A DNA stretch of 9,619 nt, taken from NCBI GenBank assembly GCA_946610655.1, contig CAMOCH010000032.1:1-9619 (forward strand). Reading direction: 5' to 3'. A model generated the notes under the pieces. It worked only from the letters and a program-made list of their open reading frames with translations, was not told the origin of the DNA and did no database searches. Made by a program: the position numbers and the translations under genes. Shown in pieces: positions 1 through 5,977 of the stretch (position 1 is its first letter; every line of letters starts with the position of its first letter). The DNA comes from an uncultured Clostridia bacterium. Its GTDB lineage: Bacteria; Bacillota; Clostridia; Christensenellales; UBA1242.

Positions 1-975
1 ATATTCACTATCAACATTAAATATCATTTTGCCATTGTTTTGTTCAATATATCTAACAATTTCACTTTTGGTTTTAACCAAATTGTCAATTGTTTTAAAT
101 GTTGCCAAATGTTGATTTCCAATACCAGTAATCACTCCAATTTGTGGCTTAACCATATTGCATAACTCTGCAATATCACCAACATTTCTTGCTCCCATTT
201 CTGCAATGAACACTTGGTCATCATCTGCCAAATTTTCAAGTATTGTTTTAGAAAGTCCAAGTGGCGTATTATAACTAAATGGAGATGCACAAACTTTATA
301 TTTTTCTGCTAAAATGTTTGCAATAATTGTTTTTACAGAAGTTTTTCCATAGCTTCCTGTTATTCCAACAACAATTAAATCTTTGTTATAAAGTTTAGCC
401 TTTGCTTTTCTAACAAAAGTGTTTGAAATAATCTTTTCAACAGGACTTGTAACTAGGTGACTAAGTGCAACAATAAGAGGCACCAATAACGGCATAAATA
501 TTGCACCACCTGGTGTAAAATAAGGAATAAAGTTTACAGAAATATACATTAGCCCAACACATATCAAAAATGCCAAAACAGCAAAACATCCAATAATTCT
601 GTTCATTCTTTTTGTATATTTTATAGGTTTCTTTTGAGGCACATTAAAAATATTAATAATGTATATTGCTGAGAATATGAATAAAAATAAAATGCTTATG
701 TATTTCAACGCCCTGCCAACAAGCATATCCGTTAAAAGAACATTAGTAATCAAAACAGCCATTCCAGAAAGTACTGATATCATTATAAGTCGTCCATAAC
801 TTGCAAATTTACTCTGCTGCATCCAATCAAAAAGCCCTGCAAGTTTATATCCAGATAGTTGTAAAATATGTAAATATTCTATTGCCATCATTGTTACAAT
901 AAACGCAGTTATAACAGAAATTACAATAATAAGCCAAAAATCTGTTAATGTAGGAACCCCCATATTTATGTTCAT
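1..975 (-). CDS. Membrane-anchored Mur ligase family protein (MurF-like), partial
   Basis: This is the first 325 residues of a gene that runs off the left edge; there is no stop codon in the window. Residues 1-180 are hydrophobic, with likely membrane helices near 12-34, 64-82, 92-109, 127-147 and 157-175. A Mur ligase ATP-binding domain follows: P-loop GITGSYGKTS at 204-213, the MurF-like acidic motif EMGARNVGDIAE at 259-270, and GNQHLATF at 286-293 with the conserved His289. The family joins an amino acid or dipeptide to a UDP-MurNAc peptide using ATP. The closest type by motif is MurF (D-Ala-D-Ala adding), but classical MurF is soluble, so the exact substrate is uncertain. The start is ATG with AAGGAG six bases upstream. 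That site overlaps the stop codon of the preceding hydrolase gene (TAAGGAG), so the two are probably translationally coupled. The central and C-terminal ligase domains lie outside the window. Confidence 0.85.
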   Translation of the reverse strand, partial: MNINMGVPTLTDFWLIIVISVITAFIVTMMAIEYLHILQLSGYKLAGLFDWMQQSKFASYGRLIMISVLSGMAVLITNVLLTDMLVGRALKYISILFLFIFSAIYIINIFNVPQKKPIKYTKRMNRIIGCFAVLAFLICVGLMYISVNFIPYFTPGGAIFMPLLVPLIVALSHLVTSPVEKIISNTFVRKAKAKLYNKDLIVVGITGSYGKTSVKTIIANILAEKYKVCASPFSYNTPLGLSKTILENLADDDQVFIAEMGARNVGDIAELCNMVKPQIGVITGIGNQHLATFKTIDNLVKTKSEIVRYIEQNNGKMIFNVDSEY

Positions 976-985
976 AAATTTCTCC

Positions 986-1687
986 TTATAAGTTTTTAAT
1001 AAAATAATCTAACACTGTATAGAATTTATATTTGTCATCAAGAAAGCTAAAATGTCCACCATCTATAATAGCAAGTTCACTATTTTTTATCTTTTTATTT
1101 ATAATTTTTGCCATATATAATGGTGTGTCTTTATCATTCTTGCCCCATACCACTAATGTTTTGCATTTAATTTTATTTAATTCATTTTTTTGATTGTGGT
1201 TAACTGCATAAACCATAACCCTTTTCATCTGGTCACTTGCCTCTTTAAAATCGGCACTGCCAAACCTATCTAAATATTTTTTATTAAACAGCCCTATCTT
1301 ACATAATAATTTTGCCAATTTATATTTTAAAATTTTTAATTTTTTTAAAATATTAAATTTAGGTTTAACCCCAGCACTATCAACCAATATAAGCCCAAGT
1401 AAACTATTATGCGCAGCATATTCAATTGCAATTCTTCCACCGAATGAATGACCAACAAGCACAACATTATTCAGTTTATTATCATTTATATATTTTTGAA
1501 GTCTTTTTGCATAACCTTCTATTGTTATATCATCAGGTGGCGGCTCATCATCAAATCCATCAAGGCTTGCAAAGTGACACATGCAATTTAAATAATCTTT
1601 AATCCATAAAAAACTCGTTTTACTTGCACCCCATCCATGCAAAAATATTGCGTTAATATTACCTTCCCCAAAAACTTCAAATTTCAA
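986..1687 (-). CDS. Alpha/beta hydrolase family protein
   Basis: A 233-residue cytoplasmic alpha/beta hydrolase with no signal peptide. Visible landmarks are the oxyanion-loop HGWGAS at 17-22, the nucleophile elbow GHSFGG at 79-84 (Ser81), an acid in WGKNDKD at 181-187 (probably Asp185), and the catalytic His212 in GGHFSF. A Lys-rich cap lies at about residues 108-145. The order Ser-Asp-His and the length are normal for the family. The substrate cannot be told from the sequence: esterase, thioesterase and C-C hydrolase are all possible. The start is TTG at 1687; no in-frame ATG lies between it and the in-frame TGA at 1697-1699, and a GAGAG site is six bases upstream. It follows rimI after an 18-base gap and is 10 bases ahead of the Mur ligase gene, so a role in envelope metabolism is suggested by position only. 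Confidence 0.88.
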   Translation of the reverse strand: MKFEVFGEGNINAIFLHGWGASKTSFLWIKDYLNCMCHFASLDGFDDEPPPDDITIEGYAKRLQKYINDNKLNNVVLVGHSFGGRIAIEYAAHNSLLGLILVDSAGVKPKFNILKKLKILKYKLAKLLCKIGLFNKKYLDRFGSADFKEASDQMKRVMVYAVNHNQKNELNKIKCKTLVVWGKNDKDTPLYMAKIINKKIKNSELAIIDGGHFSFLDDKYKFYTVLDYFIKNL

Positions 1688-1693
1688 AACAAT

Positions 1694-1698
1694 CTCTC
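1694..1698 (-). promoter_or_regulatory. Ribosome-binding site supporting a TTG start for the hydrolase
   Basis: GAGAG on the minus strand, six bases before TTG at 1687. An ATG at 1698-1700 is out of frame and meets a stop within eight codons, so TTG is the best start for the hydrolase. The weak site and non-ATG start suggest lower expression than its neighbours. Confidence 0.5.
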
Positions 1699-1705
1699 AT
1701 CAAAA

Positions 1706-2119
1706 TCATTCGTATTGCATTATTATAGCATCTTTATCTCCATAATAATTTTTTCTAATGTATATTTGTTTAAATCCAACACTTTTATACAATTTAATTG
1801 CATTAATATTATCTGTTGAAACTTCCAAAAATATTTTATTTGCATTTACATGTTTAATTGAATATTCAAGCAGCTTTTTTGCATATCCGCAATTTCTAAA
1901 ATCAACATCTGTTGCAATATTAATGAGTTCTGCTTCGCCAGCAATAATGCTCATAATACAATATGCAATAATCCTTTGATTTTGTGAGATAACAAATGTT
2001 TTATAATAATCTTTTGTTTTAAGGTTATCAAAAAATGTTTGATTATCTTCATGAAAAATATTTTTATGCAAACTTATAACTTGATCAAAGTCTTTACAGA
2101 GCTCAAATTTATTTTCCAT
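1706..2119 (-). CDS. rimI: Ribosomal-protein-alanine N-acetyltransferase RimI (GNAT family)
   Basis: A 137-residue GNAT protein. The family transfers an acetyl group from acetyl-CoA to protein N-termini, classically ribosomal protein S18. The acetyl-CoA pyrophosphate loop is seen as R75-N-C-G78-Y-A80 within a segment reading INIATDVDFRNCGYAKKLL, close to the RimI consensus. The C-terminal part shows EVSTDNINAIKLYKSVGF (99-116), with Glu99 and Tyr111 spaced exactly as the catalytic Glu103 and Tyr115 of Salmonella RimI, then RKNYY (122-126). The ATG lies inside the end of tsaB (11-base overlap), with AAAGG about eight bases upstream, so translation is probably coupled to tsaB. The order tsaE-tsaB-rimI is a common bacterial cluster, which supports the specific RimI call over a generic GNAT. 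It ends in TGA. Confidence 0.9.
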   Translation of the reverse strand: MENKFELCKDFDQVISLHKNIFHEDNQTFFDNLKTKDYYKTFVISQNQRIIAYCIMSIIAGEAELINIATDVDFRNCGYAKKLLEYSIKHVNANKIFLEVSTDNINAIKLYKSVGFKQIYIRKNYYGDKDAIIMQYE

Positions 2120-2726
2120 TTTTTAACCTTTCAATTTCTGCCTGACTTGCTCTTAAATATAATGGACATATTTGATTTGTCAAAATATAGTCTTGTTTGT
2201 TTATTTTTTCTTCCATCACCACTTTCACATTATATTTTGCTAAAGTAACATTTATATTTTTATATTTTTCAGCAACAGACAATGAATTCGTGTAGATTTC
2301 TGTTCCATCTGTTAGTTCTTTAATATTATCAATATTCGAACATCCCAAAAACTCTTTACCAAATTTTTTAACTTTATAGTATATATTATCACCAAAGCCA
2401 TCAACCAAAATTGTATAGTTATTGTTTGGCAAGTTTTCAATGGTTTGAAAGCTTGTAAATGTTACAACTTTTGCTTTAGTGCCAATCGCGAGGCCTTTTG
2501 CAGACGATATTGCAACCCTAATTCCTGTGAAACTTCCGGGACCAACATTAACACCAATAACATCAATATCACGAATGCTGATTTTAGCATCACTAAGAAG
2601 TTTATCTATATCTGTTAAAAGTTCTGCAGATTGTTTTTTTGTTGTGTCAAATTTGCAAAATTCTCTGCCACCCACATTAAGATAAACATATAATCCATTT
2701 GAGCAATCTATTGTTAAGTAATTCAT
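2109..2726 (-). CDS. tsaB: tRNA threonylcarbamoyladenosine biosynthesis protein TsaB
   Basis: A 205-residue ASKHA-fold protein. TsaB pairs with TsaD (not in this window) and TsaE to place threonylcarbamoyl on A37 of ANN-decoding tRNAs, in the cytoplasm. Diagnostic features are the N-terminal strand NYLTIDCSN (2-10), the signature GPGSFTGIR (62-70) followed by ISSAKGLA (73-80), and the C-terminal PLYLRASQAE segment near residue 190. TsaB lacks the metal-binding histidines of TsaD and none are present here. The length is somewhat below the usual 220-240 residues, mostly through a short region after residue 100, but all signatures remain. ATG at 2726 has AAGGAG seven bases upstream; this overlaps the TAA of tsaE, nine bases away. 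Confidence 0.93.
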   Translation of the reverse strand: MNYLTIDCSNGLYVYLNVGGREFCKFDTTKKQSAELLTDIDKLLSDAKISIRDIDVIGVNVGPGSFTGIRVAISSAKGLAIGTKAKVVTFTSFQTIENLPNNNYTILVDGFGDNIYYKVKKFGKEFLGCSNIDNIKELTDGTEIYTNSLSVAEKYKNINVTLAKYNVKVVMEEKINKQDYILTNQICPLYLRASQAEIERLKNGK

Positions 2727-2735
2727 AATATCTCC

Positions 2736-3143
2736 TTAAAAAATAATTTTTCTAGATTCACCATTTTTTATTATTTCAACATTTTTGGTTTTAACCATAG
2801 ATAATGTTTCTGGCGCTCTTTCTGGCCACTCAATAACACATATTCCATCGCCAAACAAGTATTCTTCAATGCCAATAGCAATAAGTTCATCTTCATTTTT
2901 AATCCTATAAAAATCAAAATGATAGATTTTTGGGTTGGTGTTATACTCATTTAATATTGTGAATGTTGGGCTTATTGTATGGTTTTTGTCCCCATTAAAA
3001 TATGATGCAATTCCTTTTGTAAAAACGGTTTTGCCAGCACCAAGGTCTCCTTTTAGCACAACCACATCACCTTTAGAAAGTGTTTTTGCAAAATTTTTAG
3101 CTATTTTTATTGTATCTTCTTGTGAATTTGAAATGTATTCCAT
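2736..3143 (-). CDS. tsaE: tRNA threonylcarbamoyladenosine biosynthesis ATPase TsaE
   Basis: A 135-residue P-loop ATPase, of normal length for TsaE. It shows Walker A GDLGAGKT (32-39), then ISPTF (57-61), the HFDFYR motif (75-80) and EWPER (105-109), all typical of the family. TsaE binds the TsaB-TsaD dimer and its ATPase activity resets the complex for further rounds of t6A synthesis. It starts one base after the deoC stop codon, and its GGAG site lies within the last codons of deoC, so translation is likely coupled. TsaB follows directly, as in many Bacillota. No residue of note is missing. Confidence 0.94.
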   Translation of the reverse strand: MEYISNSQEDTIKIAKNFAKTLSKGDVVVLKGDLGAGKTVFTKGIASYFNGDKNHTISPTFTILNEYNTNPKIYHFDFYRIKNEDELIAIGIEEYLFGDGICVIEWPERAPETLSMVKTKNVEIIKNGESRKIIF

Positions 3144-3144
3144 T

Positions 3145-3816
3145 TTATATCTCCGTACTAGTTCCTATTCTGGTTGCCCCAGCTCTTATCAAGTCTTCAG
3201 CTTGCTTTGCTGTTCTAATGCCACCAGCAGCTTTGATGCCACATTTACCAGCAACCGTGTCTGCAATAAGTGCAACAACTTCTGGTGTTGCTCCACCTGT
3301 ACCAAATCCTGTGCTAGTTTTAATATAGTCCACTTTTGCTCGCATGCAAGTTTTGCATAGTTCAATTATTTCATCTCTATCAAAATAACATGTTTCAATT
3401 ATTGCTTTTATAATTTTGTTATGGCAACTTCTAACAATTCTAGATAACTCATTTTTAATATATCCAAAGTCACCCTCTTTTGCTTTGCCAATGTTTATAA
3501 CAACATCAATCTCATCAGCGCCATCACTAATTGCATTTTTCGCTTCATACAATTTTGAGCCAAGAGTGTTTGCTCCAAGTGGAAATCCAACAACAGCAAC
3601 AACTTTAAGATTTTCAACTGCCTTATGATTAATGTAGTATTTTGCTAAACTAACATTTGTTGGATTAACACAAACTCCCCAATATTTGTTTTTGATTGCA
3701 ACATTAATACAGTTTTCAATATCTTTCTGTGTGGCTCTTGGATCTAAAAGTGTATATTCAACAACCGACTGCACACTTGTTATTTCACTATTATCAATTT
3801 TCTTTTTAAACCACAT
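3145..3816 (-). CDS. deoC: Deoxyribose-phosphate aldolase DeoC
   Basis: A 223-residue class I aldolase that splits 2-deoxyribose 5-phosphate into glyceraldehyde 3-phosphate and acetaldehyde. The Schiff-base lysine is Lys166 in YIKTSTGFG; the supporting residues Asp104 (DEIDVVINIG) and Lys195 (GIKAAGGIRT) match the known Asp102 and Lys201 of the E. coli enzyme. The phosphate loop RIGTST is at 216-221. The N-terminal motif reads EYTLLDP where most relatives have DHTLLKP. The protein ends two residues after the phosphate loop, whereas relatives usually continue for about 10-20 more, so the C-terminal tail is nearly absent. It begins one base after the stop of the phosphorylase-like gene with only a weak ribosome-binding site, so it probably depends on translational coupling. 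The pairing with that gene fits the deoxynucleoside salvage route. Confidence 0.93.
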   Translation of the reverse strand: MWFKKKIDNSEITSVQSVVEYTLLDPRATQKDIENCINVAIKNKYWGVCVNPTNVSLAKYYINHKAVENLKVVAVVGFPLGANTLGSKLYEAKNAISDGADEIDVVINIGKAKEGDFGYIKNELSRIVRSCHNKIIKAIIETCYFDRDEIIELCKTCMRAKVDYIKTSTGFGTGGATPEVVALIADTVAGKCGIKAAGGIRTAKQAEDLIRAGATRIGTSTEI

Positions 3817-3817
3817 A

Positions 3818-5107
3818 TCACACCATCACTTTATAAAACAAATTGTTAACAACAGGCTTCTTTTCAGACACAGCAAAACAATCATTTAAGTCCTTATACT
3901 TTTCAAAGTATTTTTTATTATCAAGTGAAAAGAAAACTTCTGCAAGTTTTTGTCCTTTCTTTACGGGCGTTCCTTCTGCACACATCAAAACAATACCAGC
4001 GTTTTTATCATAAGATTTACCACTGCCAATAATTTCATGAGCGCAGTTATATAAGTCTAAAAGCTTTATGTCAAAAACATATCCATCTTGCTTAGCCACC
4101 ACATAGCTTACTGCAGTGTCAACAAATTTATTAGTTCTGTTAAAACTATCAAAATTAGCCCCATAATATTCAAGTATTTCACGGAATTTTTGATAGGCTT
4201 TTCCACTAGTTACTGCATCATTATAAAGTTCAACAGCATTTGTTCTTGACTTTGCAACACCACTAGACATAAGTGCACAAACAGTCATTTCTTTTGCAAG
4301 AGTTTTTAAACTGCTGTTTGGATATTCTTTGGCACCAGACAAATAATCAATTATTTCTTGGATTTCAAAGTTATACCCAACGGTGGCAGATATTGGCCAA
4401 CTTAAATCTGTAATAACCGACACAGCGTTAATTCTTGCAAGTCCACTAACATTTATAAGTCTTTGTGCAAGAAGCTCGCTTTCAATCAACCCCAAAACAG
4501 AGCCTTCTCCAATTTTTATATCATAAATAACCAAACTTGAGCCTGTTGCAATTTTATTAGCAACCACTGTTGCAGCAATTATAAATTCAACAAGCATATT
4601 ATGTTTTTTACAAATGTTATAGAGTTTAACTGCTGCTGGTGCAATATTTTTTGCATCAAATAACATTACACCAACATTATCTGCAATTTCATAAGCATCA
4701 TCTAAAACTGCTGGAATTTTTAGCCCTTTAATAGATTTAAGTCTATCAAAAGTGCTACCTTTTTCGGCATATGAATTGCCCACTGCTTTAACAAACTTAA
4801 TATCATAAACAGAAAGAACACTCATAACAATTAAGTTAATTGGGTCAGAAAATTTACCAACACTTTGACTATCAACGCAGTACCCAAGTTCTCTAGATGT
4901 ATTTAAGCTCATCCCAGAAGCAGCAAGAGCCCCAGCCAAAGAATAAATTTCTGCATCACTCATTCCATATTTTTGCATGCAAGAAACAAGTGAAACAATA
5001 TCTTTATCGCTTTTTGACTTTAAAATTTCATCAACAAAAATATGCATATCCTCTACCATGAGCTCTGCAGTTTGTTTCTTCTCTATAAGTTCTTTAATTC
5101 TACTCAT
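3818..5107 (-). CDS. Thymidine/pyrimidine-nucleoside phosphorylase homologue with altered active site
   Basis: A 429-residue protein of normal family length (about 430). The family cleaves thymidine or uridine with phosphate to base and (deoxy)ribose 1-phosphate. The fold is recognisable: helical start (SRIKELIEKK), glycosyltransferase-type core with KIATGSSLVIYDIKIGEG (185-202), and a C-terminal domain with DGYV (341-344) and GSGKSYDKNAGIVL (361-374). By my eye alignment with Geobacillus PyNP, however, the phosphate loop KHSTGGVGD becomes SQSVGKFSD (80-88), SGRGLGHTGGT becomes VGNSYAEKGST (109-119), and the base-binding Arg168, Ser183 and Lys187 become Cys166, Thr180 and Asn184. Canonical activity is therefore doubtful; it may be a pseudoenzyme or use another substrate. 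The gene has no frameshift or internal stop, so it is under selection. The start ATG has GGTGA six bases upstream. It is first in the operon and one base from deoC. Confidence 0.82.
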   Translation of the reverse strand: MSRIKELIEKKQTAELMVEDMHIFVDEILKSKSDKDIVSLVSCMQKYGMSDAEIYSLAGALAASGMSLNTSRELGYCVDSQSVGKFSDPINLIVMSVLSVYDIKFVKAVGNSYAEKGSTFDRLKSIKGLKIPAVLDDAYEIADNVGVMLFDAKNIAPAAVKLYNICKKHNMLVEFIIAATVVANKIATGSSLVIYDIKIGEGSVLGLIESELLAQRLINVSGLARINAVSVITDLSWPISATVGYNFEIQEIIDYLSGAKEYPNSSLKTLAKEMTVCALMSSGVAKSRTNAVELYNDAVTSGKAYQKFREILEYYGANFDSFNRTNKFVDTAVSYVVAKQDGYVFDIKLLDLYNCAHEIIGSGKSYDKNAGIVLMCAEGTPVKKGQKLAEVFFSLDNKKYFEKYKDLNDCFAVSEKKPVVNNLFYKVMV

Positions 5108-5120
5108 AACTTATCACCAT

Positions 5121-5141
5121 TTATGTTATTATATAACATAA
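5121..5141. promoter_or_regulatory. Perfect inverted repeat, candidate operator of the minus-strand operon
   Basis: Arms TTATGTTAT (5121-5129) and ATAACATAA (5133-5141) are exact reverse complements separated by three bases. The repeat lies 14 bases upstream of the phosphorylase-homologue start codon and contains the proposed -10 box. This is where a dimeric repressor would block transcription. Being AT-rich, it could in part be chance; the central G and C and the promoter overlap argue for function. The regulator is unknown. Confidence 0.45.
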
Positions 5142-5157
5142 TACTCATCAAAATCAA
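5128..5157 (-). promoter_or_regulatory. Candidate sigma-70 type promoter for the seven-gene minus-strand operon
   Basis: On the minus strand a perfect TATAAT (5133-5128) is preceded, after 18 bases, by TTGATT (5157-5152), four of six matches to TTGACA. Transcription would start near 5121, giving a leader of about 14 bases with the GGTGA ribosome-binding site. The spacer is one base longer than ideal. Confidence 0.5.
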
Positions 5158-5162
5158 ATAAA

Positions 5163-5189
5163 TTTAACGCCTGCGAATTATTCTAAAAT
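5163..5189 (+). promoter_or_regulatory. Weak candidate promoter for the plus-strand membrane protein gene
   Basis: TTTAAC (5163-5168) and TAAAAT (5184-5189) are separated by 15 bases, which is shorter than ideal. A start near 5196 would leave a leader of about 14 bases with no Shine-Dalgarno sequence. In such AT-rich DNA the match could be chance. Confidence 0.25.
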
Positions 5190-5209
5190 ATTCGGCAATA
5201 ATTAATTAT

Positions 5210-5977
5210 ATGGTAAAATCAAAACTTGCACAAATAATAGACACGGCTGTTCTATCATTATCACTTGCACTGGTTAGTTATGTTTGGCTATTAAGGCTTC
5301 TAAAAAACAAAGCCATAGCAATATTAATTTCAATAATTATTGCTTTAATTATTGCAAAAATAACATGGAACATCTCACAAAAACGCATAAATAAGCACAA
5401 TTTGAAACAAAGTGAGCTTATTTTTGCAGAAAATTGCATAAAATACTTATCGTACAATTCAAAAGATTGTAACATATTTTTTTTAAAATTACTAAAACCA
5501 AATCAACAAATTGATAACTTTTTTATTTGCGAAAATACAATTTATTATATAAACTATCAAGATGAAGAATTAACACTATCATATGCTATAAAAATCAAGG
5601 AATTTTGCGATAACAATAGCCATAAATATATAAAAATTTTAACTCATAAAATTTCACAAAAAGCAAGCGAATTATTAAGCACAATCAATTGTGAGACACT
5701 TTCATTCGATGATGTATTTTTGATTATGAAGAGCCAAAATCTATACCCTATAGAAAAATCAAAAACTGCAAAAACACACAAATTTAATATAAAAAACATG
5801 ATTTTTTCTTTAATTGACAGAAAAAAAGCAAAACACTTCTTTGCATATGGTGTTTTGCTTACTATCATGAGTTTATTCATTCCATTCACATTTTGGTATT
5901 GCGTTATGGGTGCAATATTTATAATATTAGGCGTTTTATCACTGGTGTTAAAAAACAAATTTTCTAACGCAAAATAA
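5210..5977 (+). CDS. Unrecognised membrane protein with two N-terminal and two C-terminal helices
   Basis: A 255-residue protein I do not recognise. Hydrophobic helices lie at about 11-29 and 33-53, then a polar soluble region of about 155 residues rich in Lys and Asn, then two more helices at about 209-228 and 230-247 and a basic tail. The topology suggests a soluble middle domain held on one face of the membrane, likely the cytoplasm. The middle region (about 100-180) has alternating strands and helices: ICENTIYYINY, a helix near 123-135, then IKILTHK and an Ala/Ser helix. This loosely resembles the layout of Mrr/NERD-type nuclease-fold domains, but no catalytic set is visible, so this is only a guess. 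ATG at 5210 has no Shine-Dalgarno sequence and no better in-frame start. It is the only plus-strand gene here, and its end overlaps the end of pheT by 14 bases. Confidence 0.72.
   Translation: MVKSKLAQIIDTAVLSLSLALVSYVWLLRLLKNKAIAILISIIIALIIAKITWNISQKRINKHNLKQSELIFAENCIKYLSYNSKDCNIFFLKLLKPNQQIDNFFICENTIYYINYQDEELTLSYAIKIKEFCDNNSHKYIKILTHKISQKASELLSTINCETLSFDDVFLIMKSQNLYPIEKSKTAKTHKFNIKNMIFSLIDRKKAKHFFAYGVLLTIMSLFIPFTFWYCVMGAIFIILGVLSLVLKNKFSNAK

Noticed and set aside
2935..3360. Open plus-strand frame of 141 codons opposite tsaE and deoC
   Set aside because: It lies wholly antisense to two confidently identified genes, its protein is Cys/Ser-rich without any domain, and it has no ribosome-binding site. 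It is a shadow of their codon use.
3818..5107. Calling the phosphorylase homologue a pseudogene
   Set aside because: There is no frameshift or internal stop, a normal ribosome-binding site and full length. The conserved fold motifs suggest selection for some function.
5108..5209. Possible mobile-element insertion carrying the plus-strand gene
   Set aside because: No transposase, no terminal repeats and no target-site duplication can be seen around 5108-5980.
5644..5958. Minus-strand frame of 104 codons opposite the membrane protein gene
   Set aside because: It lies antisense to the longer plus-strand frame, whose hydrophobic helices at both ends look like real coding. The minus frame has no ribosome-binding site that I can see.
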